Shown here one piece after another: positions 32,942 through 41,878 of a stretch of DNA of 56,364 nucleotides; position 1 is the first letter of the stretch; every line of letters starts with the position of its first letter. The position numbers and the translations under genes are program-made. The stretch covers positions 1 through 56,364 of the forward strand of contig JAPOPM010000159.1 of NCBI GenBank assembly GCA_026712905.1, given 5' to 3'. This stretch comes from Deltaproteobacteria bacterium (GTDB lineage: Bacteria; Desulfobacterota; Binatia; UBA9968; JAJDTQ01). The notes beneath the pieces are model-generated. The model made no database searches. It was not told the origin of the DNA and saw only the letters and a list, made by a program, of their open reading frames with translations.

Positions 32942-33928
32942 CTAGTTCGCGGTGTCGAAGATCGGCGCACCAGGGTAGAAGGCGACGAATCGGTCGTTCA
33001 GGATCGGGTTGTACAGGAGTTGGCGGAGTTTCCGCCCCTTGAGCTCTCCCTCAACGGCCTCGCCGCGCAGCCACGACCACAGGCTCCCGGTCTCCTTGTC
33101 GCGCAGCAGCGCGTTGCCCTGGGAGTCCTTGCGTTCCGACTGCTCGAAGGTGAGGACGCGCCCGTCCAGTTCCCGGCGCCACGCGGTGCCCGTGGCGTCG
33201 TCCGGTGAGTAGTAAACGATCACCTTGGCGCCGTTGAACTCGTCGTTGACCAGGTTTTGCCGCTCCAAGACCCCGTAGGGGTAGAGCTTGGCCTTTAGTT
33301 TCACCAGCACCGCGAGTCCCAGGATGTCGCTTTGGAAGGGACCGACGTAGGTGCCCATGAACCCGCCGCGGCGGTATCCCGGCAGCACCTGGGTAAAGGG
33401 ATAGTTCTTCTTCCAGTTGGCCCAGGTCGTCACCGTGGACGGCATGAAATCGAGCCTCTTGCCCTTGAGCGGGCCGTGTGCGGCCTCGCCGGTGACGTGA
33501 ACCCACAGCGACTCGGTTTCGCGGTCGTACATGATGAACGAGTTCTCGAAGAGTATGCCCGCGTGCCCGAAGCTCAGCACCTTGTCGTCGAGTTTGCGTC
33601 TATACACGATAGACGTTTGGCACAGCGGTCACCAGGAGACCGCGATGGGCACCCCTCCAATGGTGTCGTTGCCCAGTTCGTGGACCCCCATGATGGTGAT
33701 GGGATAGGCCTTGGCCTCGCCGTTGTGGGCCACGCCGATGATCACGTCCCGATCGAAGATGACTTCCTGTTTTTCGGCTTCCGCGGCGCTCAGCATCTTC
33801 GGGTCGTCGAAGACCGGAAACGCGTCCCGCGGCACCGCCTGGTACCCGATGGGCTGGGCCGCCGCCGTCGCCGCCAGTGCGGTCAACACGGCCGCGACCG
33901 CCCAGGCCGTCGCTGATCTTCGCAGCAT
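32942..33928 (-). CDS. DUF3179 protein with in-frame TGA: candidate selenoprotein (U100)
   Basis: Read through one TGA (33629-33631), this is a 328-aa DUF3179 protein with a signal peptide (about 1-22). Before the TGA come 'DRDVIIGVAHNGEAKAYPI' and 'GNDTIGGVPIAVSW'; after it, in the same frame, 'PLCQTSIVYRRKLDDKVLSFGHAG' and 'YDRETESLWVHVTGEA'. DUF3179 proteins normally carry 'YCPLC' at this spot, so the TGA replaces exactly the first Cys of a CxxC motif (U-P-L-C). The remaining 229 codons are intact and family-like. A hairpin of bacterial SECIS type follows the TGA. ATG at 33928 has GAGGTG 6 nt upstream. The alternative is a recent nonsense mutation (TGC to TGA). Confidence 0.7.
33597..33615 (-). 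promoter_or_regulatory. Candidate bacterial SECIS hairpin downstream of the in-frame TGA
   Basis: On the mRNA, 13 nt after the UGA, CGUCUAU (33615-33609) pairs perfectly with AUAGACG (33603-33597) around the loop CGUGU. The loop starts 20 nt after the UGA and has G at its second position. This agrees with the published bacterial SECIS pattern (stem-loop just after UGA, loop roughly 16-37 nt downstream, G within the first two loop bases). A 7-bp perfect stem placed there by chance in coding DNA is unlikely but not impossible. Confidence 0.6.
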
Positions 33929-34066
33929 GGTTTCACCTCGTCTTCCTCGTCCTGCGTTCATGGTTTGTATCGCCAAGCCCCGCGCGCGCCGGTGCCGGCC
34001 CGCTTGACCGTTCTTCTGCTTCAACTATAGCGGACGGCGCGCCGCTTCGCACGTCACGGGTGCGGG

Positions 34067-34798
34067 TCATTTCCGGCCGAAACCCAGGACCTCACCGGTG
34101 ATGTAGTCGCTGTCGCCGCATGCGAAGAATACGAACGCCGGCGCCACGGCTTCGGGGGGAACCGGGCTCGGCCGTGCCGCGGAGCCTTGAGCCTGCTCGC
34201 GGAACTCGGCGATGGCGTCGGTCATGCGGGTGTCCGCCACCGGCGAGATGCAGTTGATCTGGATGTTGTGCGGTTTCATCTCGTTGGCGACGTTGAAGGA
34301 GAGGGTGATGATGCCGCCCTTGGCGCTGGCGTAGTCGGACACTCCGGACGACGGCCGTAGCGCGGCGGGTCCGGTCAGGTTGATGATCTTGCCCGAGCGC
34401 TGGCGCTTCATGACCGGGAGCACGGCCTGCATGCCGTTGAAGGTGCCCTTGAGATGCACACTCATGGTCTCGTCCCATTGTTCCTCGGTGATGTCCTCGA
34501 AACGCGCCATCCGCAGGATGCCCGCGTTGTTCACCAGGATGTCGACGCGGCCCCAGCGCTCGACCGTTTCCGCCACCAGCGCCTCCACTTCGGCACGCCG
34601 GCTCACGTCCACCATGCGCGCGATGTTCTCCGCGCCCATGGCCGTGAGCTCGTCCCGCACCCCGTCGAGTGCCTCCCGGTCGCGCACGCCGGTGACCGCC
34701 AGGACCGCGCCCTCGCGCGCGAACTCCAGGGCCACCGCCCGGCCGATGCCGCGGCTGGCGCCGGTGACGATGGCCACCCGGCCCTCAAGCCTGCCCAT
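34067..34798 (-). CDS. Short-chain dehydrogenase/reductase family protein
   Basis: A 243-aa classical SDR. NAD(P)-binding motif 'VTGASRGIGRAVALEFA', 'NNAG' at 'ILVNNAGIL' and the YxxxK pair in 'SDYASAKGG' are present. The catalytic Ser position, 13 residues before the Tyr, is Gly ('NLTGPAALRP'), with a Thr next to it, so activity may be altered or use the Thr. The C-terminus 'DYITGEVLGFGRK' is typical. The gene's start overlaps the upstream aminotransferase by 14 nt, so the two are co-expressed. The substrate is unknown. Confidence 0.88.
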   Translation of the reverse strand: MGRLEGRVAIVTGASRGIGRAVALEFAREGAVLAVTGVRDREALDGVRDELTAMGAENIARMVDVSRRAEVEALVAETVERWGRVDILVNNAGILRMARFEDITEEQWDETMSVHLKGTFNGMQAVLPVMKRQRSGKIINLTGPAALRPSSGVSDYASAKGGIITLSFNVANEMKPHNIQINCISPVADTRMTDAIAEFREQAQGSAARPSPVPPEAVAPAFVFFACGDSDYITGEVLGFGRK

Positions 34799-36164
34799 GT
34801 GCTCCCTCGTCCCCGCGCGCCAGTTCGTTGACGGCTTGCGCCAGACTCCCGCACAGCTTCGGCAAATCCTCGCTTTCGACGCTGCAGTAGGCGAGGCGCA
34901 GCCCGTTCATGGACTCGCCTTCGAAGGGCACGGTGCCGACTCCGTACTTGTCGAGCAGGTGGTTGGCCACGTCGGTGGCCCGCAGTTCCGATTCCGGGCG
35001 CAGGCTCAGGAAGCAGAAGAAGCCTCCGTGGAACGGCTCCACCGTCAGGAGGTCGGTGTCCATGGTGTCAAGCTCGTGCTTCAGGGTGTCGTAGCGCTTC
35101 TTCAGAACCTCGAAGGCGCGGCTCCGCTGCTCCAGCAGCCGGTCCATCTGCGCCATGGCCTTGGCGGCCACGGATTGGGTCACCGTGGCACTGCTGGAGA
35201 CGAGTCCCCGGATGACGCCGCCGAACTTGTTGTCGATCTCCTCGGCGACACCCGCGCCGTCGTCCGCGGCAAGCCACTCGTCCGGACAGGCCAGGGTGAT
35301 GGTGCCCGCGCGCGCGCCATACCACAGCAGTTCCTTGGTGACGCCGTCGAGCTTCACCGGAAGCAGGTTGGGGCGCGGCCGGCACAGGTAGAAGAGGGAC
35401 GACTGCATCGCCGCCGGGTCGTACACGTAGCTTTCGTAGGCGTCGTCGAACAGCAGCACCAGGCGCTTGTCCGAGGACGCGGCGAGCCGGTCCAGTTCCG
35501 CCACGAGCTTGCGTCCCGCGCCCTCGGACGGACAGAAGCCCGTGGGGTTGTTGGGAAAGTTCAGCAGCACCACGGCGTTGTCCTGCTCGAGCCATACGCG
35601 CCGGACGGCATCGAGCAGCCCCCCGACGTTCAGGTCGCCGTCGCGGAGCAGCGGGAAGTCGGTTACGGAGAGGCCGAGGTTGCGTTCGAGGACATGGTTG
35701 TAGTTCTCCCAGCGGCGGTCGGCCACGATGACGGAGCGGCCAGGGTCCACGAACATGCGCGCGCTGATGCTGATGGCGGCGGTAATCCCGGGGGTCAGGA
35801 TCGGGGTCAGCATCTGTCGCTTGAGGCGCTCGGCTTCATCGCCGGCGCGCGCCAGGATCCATCGTTTCCACGCCGAGCGAAACGCGGGCGTGCCGGTTTC
35901 CGGCGTGTACGGGAAGATCTCCTCGGTGTCCAGCCCGCGGAAGAACGAATGGATCAGCGGCGTGCACAGCGTGATCTGGCGCTTGCCGCCCTCCGGGAAG
36001 ACCGTTCCTTCGGTGCCCCGGGCCGAGCCGATGGTGGCGTTGATCTGGGCCTTGGAGCGGGCCTTGCGGGTCCAGTAGAGAATGCCCTGCGGGTTGTAGA
36101 TCATTTTTCCGAACTCGGAGAAGAAAGCCATGGCTCCGGTCCGGTCAAGCGCGGGAAAGTTCAT
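34785..36164 (-). CDS. Class I/II PLP-dependent aminotransferase
   Basis: A 459-aa fold-type I aminotransferase. 'NFPNNPTG', 'LLFDDAYESYVYD' and the Schiff-base Lys in 'VTKELLWYGARAG' are seen, with Arg of the 'FxxGxRxG' motif. The N-terminal 80 residues ('FSEFGKMIYNPQGILYWTRKARS') are longer than in typical AspC/AlaT enzymes. The amino donor and acceptor are not predictable. It overlaps the SDR gene downstream by 14 nt and follows an aldo/keto reductase gene by 19 nt. The three could act in one pathway that converts an amino group to an alcohol via a carbonyl (inference). Confidence 0.87.
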   Translation of the reverse strand: MNFPALDRTGAMAFFSEFGKMIYNPQGILYWTRKARSKAQINATIGSARGTEGTVFPEGGKRQITLCTPLIHSFFRGLDTEEIFPYTPETGTPAFRSAWKRWILARAGDEAERLKRQMLTPILTPGITAAISISARMFVDPGRSVIVADRRWENYNHVLERNLGLSVTDFPLLRDGDLNVGGLLDAVRRVWLEQDNAVVLLNFPNNPTGFCPSEGAGRKLVAELDRLAASSDKRLVLLFDDAYESYVYDPAAMQSSLFYLCRPRPNLLPVKLDGVTKELLWYGARAGTITLACPDEWLAADDGAGVAEEIDNKFGGVIRGLVSSSATVTQSVAAKAMAQMDRLLEQRSRAFEVLKKRYDTLKHELDTMDTDLLTVEPFHGGFFCFLSLRPESELRATDVANHLLDKYGVGTVPFEGESMNGLRLAYCSVESEDLPKLCGSLAQAVNELARGDEGAHGQA

Positions 36165-36183
36165 TGAGTTCCTTGCTTCGCGG

Positions 36184-36987
36184 TCAGGCGAAGGCCCGGT
36201 CCAGCCGGGCCATGTCTTCCGCGGAAAGACGCCAGTCCGACGCGCCGCAGTTCTCGGCGGTGCGCTCGACGCTGTCGGACTTGGGGATGGCGATGACGCC
36301 CTCGTGGGCGGTACACCAGTTCAACGCGACCTGGGCGGATGTCTTGTCGTACTCGCCGGCGATCTCGTGGAGGACCTTGGCCTCCCTTGCGGCAAACATC
36401 CCGGGCCTGCCCGCAAGCCTGCCGCTGTCCAACGGCGTATAGGCGATGATCGTGACGTCGTGGCGCAGGCAATAGGGTATCAGCGTCCGCTCGATCTCGC
36501 GCCGGCGAAGATTGTAGAGAACCTGATTGGACACGATGGGGTGGTGCTTCATGGCCGCGCGGGCTTCGGCCAGCTCGTCGGTGGAGAAATTGCTGACGCC
36601 GATGTGCCGTATCCGCCCGGTATCCACCAAGGTCTCCATCGCGCCCATGGTCTCTTCGATGGGTGTGCCGCGGCTCGGCCAGTGGATCTGGTACAGGTCG
36701 ATGGTGTCGATGTCCAGCCGCCGCAGGCTCGCGTCCGCGGCGCGCAGCACCTGGTCGTGTCCCAGGTGGTCGCCGGAAACCTTGCTGGCGATGAACACCC
36801 GCTCGCGCATGCCCCGCACCGCCTCGCCCACCACGTCCTCGGTGCGGTACATCTCGGCCGTGTCGATGAGATTCGCCCCCAGCTCCACGCCGTGCCGCAA
36901 CGGCGCGACGCCACCCCGGTACTGCCAAACGCCAAGGCCGATCTCCGGTACCTGGACCTCGGTGCCTCCCAGTGGTTTCGTTATCAT
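36184..36987 (-). CDS. Aldo/keto reductase
   Basis: A 267-aa AKR with the catalytic tetrad in place: Asp and Tyr in 'LIDTAEMYRTED', Lys in 'IASKVSG' and His in 'YQIHWPSRG'. The NADPH-binding 'IPKSDSVERTAENCGA' is near the C-terminus. It reduces aldehydes or ketones with NADPH; members of this size are often methylglyoxal or 2,5-diketogluconate type reductases. It is the first of three same-direction genes (AKR, aminotransferase, SDR) with very short gaps. Confidence 0.88.
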   Translation of the reverse strand: MITKPLGGTEVQVPEIGLGVWQYRGGVAPLRHGVELGANLIDTAEMYRTEDVVGEAVRGMRERVFIASKVSGDHLGHDQVLRAADASLRRLDIDTIDLYQIHWPSRGTPIEETMGAMETLVDTGRIRHIGVSNFSTDELAEARAAMKHHPIVSNQVLYNLRRREIERTLIPYCLRHDVTIIAYTPLDSGRLAGRPGMFAAREAKVLHEIAGEYDKTSAQVALNWCTAHEGVIAIPKSDSVERTAENCGASDWRLSAEDMARLDRAFA

Positions 36988-37092
36988 GGGGTCCTTGCCA
37001 TCGAGATCGCGGAGATTCGATGCGGCTTCCGGGACGTCGGGTCCGAAGGCTCGCGGGCCGTGCCCCGGACGTCCTTGACGAACGAGTGTGGA

Positions 37093-37410
37093 TCAGGACG
37101 CGCTGCTGGAGGCGCTGTCGCCGGACGAAGGCTTGTCGGACGAAGACTTGTCGGACGACTTGCTCTCCGTGGACTTGGAGTCGGAGGAATCCTTGCTTTC
37201 GTTGGTTTCGCGCTTGTCCCCGTTGGCGCCCTTGCCGCGGCCGTAGTCGGTGATGTACCAGCCGGAGCCTTTGAGTTGAAACGACGTGTTCGAGATGAGC
37301 TTCTTGACCTCGCCCTGACAGGTCGGACACTCCTCCAACGGATCCTCCGTGATCCGCTGAGTCACCTCAAACACACCACATTCCGAACACTTGTACTCGT
37401 AAATGGGCAT
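37093..37410 (-). CDS. FmdB family zinc-ribbon protein
   Basis: A 105-aa protein. The first 45 residues are an FmdB/CxxC_CXXC_SSSS zinc ribbon ('[15 protein letters not shown]', '[13 protein letters not shown]'), followed by '[14 protein letters not shown]' and a 45-residue low-complexity tail of Ser, Asp and Lys repeats ('[18 protein letters not shown]'). FmdB was first noted next to formylmethanofuran dehydrogenase and amidase genes; function unclear, probably regulatory or chaperone-like. The start is the ATG at 37410 where homology begins. It is divergent from the acyl-CoA dehydrogenase operon. Confidence 0.88.
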   Translation of the reverse strand: MPIYEYKCSECGVFEVTQRITEDPLEECPTCQGEVKKLISNTSFQLKGSGWYITDYGRGKGANGDKRETNESKDSSDSKSTESKSSDKSSSDKPSSGDSASSSAS

Positions 37411-37557
37411 AAGTTGGCCTCGCGCGGGTGGGTTGGAGGAAACATAGACACTGCCCCGGCGGTTGTCAATGCGGGCAGCTTGACCTCCAGACGGACGCGG
37501 GCTTATGTTACCAGCCATCTGTCATCCGGGCCGACGCAAGCAAGGAGGAGACGAGGA

Positions 37558-38727
37558 ATGGATTTCGAGCTTCCCGAAGAGATCAAGATCATCAAGAAGA
37601 CCATGCGCGATTTTGTGGACCGGGAGCTGATCCCGCTGGAGCGGGAGTTTCGCCCCGAGGGCGAGGAGATGCCCGAGGAGTTGTACAAGCCGCTCCAGGA
37701 AAAGGCCCGCGCCCTGGGGTTCTGGATGCTCGACGTGCCTGAAGAGTACGGCGGCGCCGGGCTCGACCTGCTGACGCGCTGCGTGATCCAGGAGGAGGTA
37801 TCCCGGACCATTTCCATCCCCTTCCGCAACAACCCGATCTTCGGCCCGGAGGCGCGCGGCATCCTGTTCGAGCTCAACGACGAGCAGAAGGAGCGCTACC
37901 TCTACCCCGTGCTCCGCGGCGAGAAGACCGCGTGCTTCGCCCAGACCGAACCCGACGCCGGCGGCGACCCCGCGGGCATGAAGACCCGGGCGGTGCTGGA
38001 CGGCGACCATTGGGTGCTGAACGGCACCAAGCGCTTCATCAGCAACGCGGGCTTTTCCGACTTCGCCCAGGTCATGGCTGTCACCGATCCCGAGAAGCGC
38101 GCCCGGGGCGGAATCTCCACCTTCCTCGTGGACATGGACACCCCCGGCGTGACCATCGAGCGGCGCTGGCCCACCATGATGGGCGACGCGCCGTTCCAGA
38201 TCCTCTTCGAGAACGCCCGGATACCGGCGGGCAACGTCGTGGGCGAGGTGGGGCAGGGCTTCAGGCTGGCCCAGGGCTGGCTCCAGGAGGGGCGCGTCAA
38301 GGGCCACGGCGCGCGCTGCATCGGTATCGCCGAGCGCGCGCTGGACATGATGATGGACTACTGCCAGATCCGCACCACCTTCGGGCAGCCGCTGTCGGAG
38401 CGGCAGGCCGTCCAGTTCATGGTCGCCGACTCGGTGATGGAACTGCACATGGCGCGCAACCTGGTCTACGAATGCGCCTGGCGCCACGACCGCGGCGAGG
38501 ACGTGCGCAACCTGGCGTACATGGTCAAGTGCACATGCACGGAGATGGCCAGCCGGGTGGTGGACCGCTCCATCCAGGTCCACGGCGGCATCGGCCTCAC
38601 CAAGGAGCTGCCGCTGGAGTGGTGGTACCGGCAGTTGCGCAGCATTCGCATCACCGAGGGCGCCACCGAGGTGTTGCGCTGGCGCATGGCCCAGAACCTG
38701 CTGCGCGCCCGCGCCAAGGGCCAATGA
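37558..38727 (+). CDS. Acyl-CoA dehydrogenase
   Basis: A 389-aa flavoprotein of the acyl-CoA dehydrogenase family, full length. 'FAQTEPDAGGDPAGMKTRAV' (FAD/substrate region), 'LNGTKRFISNAG', 'GRVKGHGARCIGIAERALD' and the C-terminal 'IQVHGGIGLTKELPLEWWYRQLRSIRITEGATEVLRW' are seen; the Glu in 'TEGATE' is the likely catalytic base. It introduces a double bond into an acyl-CoA and passes electrons to ETF. AAGGAGG precedes the ATG. It overlaps the next CoA-transferase gene by 4 nt, so the substrate is probably activated by that CoA-transferase. Confidence 0.92.
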   Translation: MDFELPEEIKIIKKTMRDFVDRELIPLEREFRPEGEEMPEELYKPLQEKARALGFWMLDVPEEYGGAGLDLLTRCVIQEEVSRTISIPFRNNPIFGPEARGILFELNDEQKERYLYPVLRGEKTACFAQTEPDAGGDPAGMKTRAVLDGDHWVLNGTKRFISNAGFSDFAQVMAVTDPEKRARGGISTFLVDMDTPGVTIERRWPTMMGDAPFQILFENARIPAGNVVGEVGQGFRLAQGWLQEGRVKGHGARCIGIAERALDMMMDYCQIRTTFGQPLSERQAVQFMVADSVMELHMARNLVYECAWRHDRGEDVRNLAYMVKCTCTEMASRVVDRSIQVHGGIGLTKELPLEWWYRQLRSIRITEGATEVLRWRMAQNLLRARAKGQ

Positions 38728-39920
38728 GCGGAGAGGCCCTGCTTTCCGGCTTCCGGGTCCTGGACCTTGGCACCGCCATGGGCGCCTTCTGCGGCAAGGT
38801 GCTGGCGGACCTCGGCATGGACGTGGTCAAGGTCGAGCCGCCGTCGGGGGACAGCCTCAGGACCGAGCCGCCGTTCGCCAAGGGCCAAGCCAACCGCGAG
38901 GGCAGCCTGCGCTTCGCCTACTTCAACTCCGGCAAGCGCGGCATCACCCTGGACCTGTCCCGCGACACGGGACGCAAGCTCCTGCTCGACCTCGTGGAGA
39001 AGGCGGACGTGGTCATCGACAGCCACGACCCCGGTTACCTCGACGATCTGGGAATCGGCTACGGCGAGATGGTGGCGCGCCGCCCCAAACTCGTGCTCGT
39101 GTCCATCTCGGGCTTCGGCCAGGACGGTCCCTACCGTGACTACCGCTCGCCCGACCTGGTGACCAACGCCATGGGCGGGCTGCTGTTCATCAGCGGCGAT
39201 CCGAGCATGACCCCGTGTGTGCCCCCGGGCGGCCAGTCGCACATCTACACCTGTCTCTACTCCGCCTTCGGCACCCTGCTGGCGTTGTGGCAGCGCGAGG
39301 ACAAGGGGCTGGGCGCGCATATCGACGCCTCGGTGCAGGCCAGCATGGCGCTGCACGAGCACGTGGCCTTCACCTGGTCCTCCGAGGGCCGTCTCATGAA
39401 ACGCGCCGGCAGCCAGCACCAGCACGTGGCCCCGGCCAACCTGTTCCCGTGCAAGGACGGCTGGATCTCGTTCTTCGCCACCCAGCGGCACTGGCCCATC
39501 TTCCTGGACATGTGGGAGGGGCACCCGGCGGAGCTGGACGACCCGGAGCTGCTGGACAACGGCAAGCGGCGGGCGGCCGCGGACTGGCTCAACCCCATGG
39601 TGGCGTCGTTCACCTCCCGGTTCGGCAAGGAGGAGCTGTCGGTGCTGCTCCAGAAGCACGGCCTGCCGGCGCTACCGGTGAACTCGCCGCGGGACTTCAT
39701 GGAAGACCCGCACATCGTCGAGCGCGGCTACTTCGGCACGGTGTCACACCCGGTACTGGGCGATTTCCCGCAGCCGGGCGTGCCCTTTCTGCTGGACGGC
39801 GAGCGCCGCGGCCCCCGGCCCGCGCCCATGCTGGGCCAGCACAACGGCGCGATCCTGGGCGGTGAGCTCGGGTTGAGCGAAGCCGACCTCGGCGTGCTGG
39901 CGGCGGAGGGAGTCATTTGA
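38724..39920 (+). CDS. Class III CoA-transferase subunit lacking the catalytic Asp
   Basis: A 398-aa CaiB/BaiF (formyl-CoA transferase) family protein. 'FRVLDLGTAMGAFCGKVLADLGMDVVKVEPP', 'YFNSGKRGITLDL', 'GFGQDGPY' and 'HIDASVQASMALHE' are seen. At the position of the nucleophilic Asp of this family (Asp169 in Oxalobacter Frc), this protein has His173 ('GGQSHIYTCLYS'). The adjacent gene, starting one base before this one ends, has Asp there. The two therefore look like a heteromeric CoA-transferase in which this is the non-catalytic half. The acyl-CoA dehydrogenase gene upstream overlaps by 4 nt. Confidence 0.88.
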   Translation: MSGEALLSGFRVLDLGTAMGAFCGKVLADLGMDVVKVEPPSGDSLRTEPPFAKGQANREGSLRFAYFNSGKRGITLDLSRDTGRKLLLDLVEKADVVIDSHDPGYLDDLGIGYGEMVARRPKLVLVSISGFGQDGPYRDYRSPDLVTNAMGGLLFISGDPSMTPCVPPGGQSHIYTCLYSAFGTLLALWQREDKGLGAHIDASVQASMALHEHVAFTWSSEGRLMKRAGSQHQHVAPANLFPCKDGWISFFATQRHWPIFLDMWEGHPAELDDPELLDNGKRRAAADWLNPMVASFTSRFGKEELSVLLQKHGLPALPVNSPRDFMEDPHIVERGYFGTVSHPVLGDFPQPGVPFLLDGERRGPRPAPMLGQHNGAILGGELGLSEADLGVLAAEGVI

Positions 39921-41134
39921 TGCCGATCCCGAACAGGATTCTCGAAGGCGTCCGGATCGTCTCGTTCACCACGGGCTACGCCGGTCCCTACGCGGCCCGG
40001 CTGCTGGCGCAGTACGGCGCCGAGGTCATCAAGGTGGAGTCCCACCCGGGCGGCCTCGACACCTTCCGGCATTACGGCCAAGGCAACAACGTCAACGCCG
40101 CGCCGCGCTTCATCGAGTGCAACCTGGCCATCCGGTCCATGACCGTCAATATCAAGCACGACGACGGCAAGCGCATCATCAAGGAGCTGGCGGCCAAGTC
40201 CAACGCCGTGCTGGTGAACTTCCGCCCACAGGTGCTGGGCCGGCTCGGCCTCGGCGACGACGAGCTGAGGAAGGCGAACCCGTCCATCATCATCCTGAAG
40301 CTGCCGGGACTGGGCGAGACCGGCCCCAAGAACTGGTACGGTACCTGGGGCTTCAACCTGAACGCCTTCAGCGGCATGACCTACCTGTGGAACCATCCCG
40401 GACAGGACCGCCCCATCGGCAGCCAGGGCGTCTACCCCGACCACCTGGGCTTCATCTCCGGCCCCACCATCATGATGGCCGCGCTGCTGCGCCAGCGCCT
40501 CACCGGCAAGGGCTCCATCATCGACGTGTCCCAGGGAGAGGTGACCGCCTATACGCTGGGCGTCAGCTACCTGGAATCCGCCATCAACGGCGTCGACCCC
40601 CAGCCCCGGGGAAACCAGAGCCTCACCGCCGCGCCCCACGGTTGCTACCGCTGCCAGGGCGAGGAGCGCTGGTGCGTGGTGTCGGTGACGAGCGACGACG
40701 AGTGGCGGCGCCTGTGCGGCGTCATGGGCAACGGGGCGCTTGCGGACGACCCTCGCTTCGCCACCTGCGTCGAGCGGCGCCGGAACTCCGGGGAGCTGGA
40801 CGCGGTCATGTCCGAATGGCTCGCCACCCAGACCGTCGAGGACGTCGCCCACCGGCTCCAGGCGGCCGGCGTCGCCGCCGGCGTGGTGCAGAACGGCACC
40901 GACCTGTGCCAGGACCCCCAACTCCGCCACCGCGACTACTTCCAGAAGTACGACGACTCCCCCATCGGCCCCTTCGAGGTCCCCCGCGGCGGCCTCCTCT
41001 TCAAGGACCAGCCCGAAGGAGAAATCCCGCTCACCCCGGACCTCGGCGAGCACACCGGACAGATCATGCGGGACGTGCTGGGCTACGACGAGGCGACCAT
41101 CGCCAAGTGGAAAGGGGAAGGGGTGCTGGTGTAG
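39920..41134 (+). CDS. Class III CoA-transferase, catalytic subunit
   Basis: A 404-aa CaiB/BaiF family protein with Asp174 at the catalytic position ('GVYPDHLGFISG'). Other marks: 'VRIVSFTTGYAGPYAARLLAQYGAEVIKVES', 'GLGETGP' and 'GSIIDVSQGEVTAYTLG'. It transfers CoA between acyl groups through an aspartyl-CoA thioester intermediate in characterised relatives. ATG at 39920 overlaps the previous stop by one base; an in-frame TTG immediately before is possible. Its sequence pattern ('WGFNLNAFSGMTYLWNHPG') is strongly shared with the C-terminal half of the 817-aa fusion at 53301-55754. Confidence 0.9.
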   Translation: MPIPNRILEGVRIVSFTTGYAGPYAARLLAQYGAEVIKVESHPGGLDTFRHYGQGNNVNAAPRFIECNLAIRSMTVNIKHDDGKRIIKELAAKSNAVLVNFRPQVLGRLGLGDDELRKANPSIIILKLPGLGETGPKNWYGTWGFNLNAFSGMTYLWNHPGQDRPIGSQGVYPDHLGFISGPTIMMAALLRQRLTGKGSIIDVSQGEVTAYTLGVSYLESAINGVDPQPRGNQSLTAAPHGCYRCQGEERWCVVSVTSDDEWRRLCGVMGNGALADDPRFATCVERRRNSGELDAVMSEWLATQTVEDVAHRLQAAGVAAGVVQNGTDLCQDPQLRHRDYFQKYDDSPIGPFEVPRGGLLFKDQPEGEIPLTPDLGEHTGQIMRDVLGYDEATIAKWKGEGVLV

Positions 41135-41174
41135 GATTGCCGTGTGGACTTCTGCGACAGTAAGGGATGAAGGC

Positions 41175-41792
41175 ATGACTCGGATGACCGGACCCGCCAA
41201 CGCCTCCCAGGAAGCGCTGAACACCTTGTTGCGCGATACCCTGCCGCGCCAGGGCGCCTGGAATGACGAGGGCTACTTGTGGCTCACGGACTACAGTCGG
41301 CGGTTGATCGAGTTCACGGACGGCTACATCGAGGAATTGCCCATGCCCACGTCCACGCACCAAGCCATCCTCTTGTTCCTCTATGAACTGTTCCGCGACT
41401 ACCTCAGGCCGCTAGGCGGCGTCGCGATGGTGTCCGCGCTGCGCATGCGTATCCGCGAAGGCAAGTTCCGGGAACCGGACATCCTGCTTCTGCGCCACCG
41501 CTCCGATTCGCGCTACCAGGACCGCTACTGGTTGGGTGCGGATCTGGTGGTCGAGGTCGTGAGCCCCGACGACCCGCAACGCGATTTGGTGGAGAAGCGT
41601 GCCGACTACGCCGAGGGCGGCATCCCCGAGTACTGGATCGTGGATCCCCGCGACGACACCATTACGGTGCTGGTGCTCAAGAGCGGCGCTTATGCCGAGC
41701 ACGGTGTGTTCCGTCGCGGAACCGTCGCCACCTCGCCACTGCTGGAAGGATTCACAGCCGATGTGGCCGCGGTGTTCGATGCCCCGGAGTAG
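41175..41792 (+). CDS. Uma2 family (DUF820) PD-(D/E)XK nuclease-like protein
   Basis: A 205-aa protein with the Uma2/DUF820 layout: 'YIEELPMPTSTHQ', 'REPDILLLRH', 'DLVVEVVSPDDPQRDLVEKRADYAEGGIPEYWIVDPR'. The Asp, Glu-x-(V) and Lys residues of the PD-(D/E)XK fold are all visible. Such proteins are abundant in cyanobacteria and some environmental bacteria, often in many copies; cellular role unknown. The ATG at 41175 begins 40 nt after the CoA-transferase. It converges with the methyltransferase gene across a hairpin-forming repeat. Confidence 0.88.
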   Translation: MTRMTGPANASQEALNTLLRDTLPRQGAWNDEGYLWLTDYSRRLIEFTDGYIEELPMPTSTHQAILLFLYELFRDYLRPLGGVAMVSALRMRIREGKFREPDILLLRHRSDSRYQDRYWLGADLVVEVVSPDDPQRDLVEKRADYAEGGIPEYWIVDPRDDTITVLVLKSGAYAEHGVFRRGTVATSPLLEGFTADVAAVFDAPE

Positions 41793-41807
41793 GCGGACGG
41801 GCAAGCT

Positions 41808-41869
41808 GGCATGAACCGTTCGTTCTGAGCGTAGCGCCGCGTCAGCGGCGCGAAGTCGAAGGACGGCGA
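41808..41869. repeat. REP-like sequence with hairpin between convergent genes
   Basis: The stretch reads TTCGTTCTGAGCGTAG, then a perfect 7-bp stem GCGCCGC (41834-41840) / GCGGCGC (41845-41851) around GTCA, then CGAAGTCGAAGGACG. The flanks resemble a short repeat family common in environmental genomes (TTCGTCCTGAGC...GAAGTCGAAGGACG). Lying between convergent stops, it could act as a two-way terminator, though there is no T tract. Confidence 0.6.
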
Positions 41870-41878
41870 AACCCATGG

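Noticed and set aside
32942-34024. Two separate DUF3179 genes, or a simple pseudogene
   Set aside because: The two halves are in one frame, complement each other within a single DUF3179 domain, and are broken only by a TGA at the conserved Cys with a SECIS-like hairpin after it. A pseudogene remains possible and is noted in the finding.
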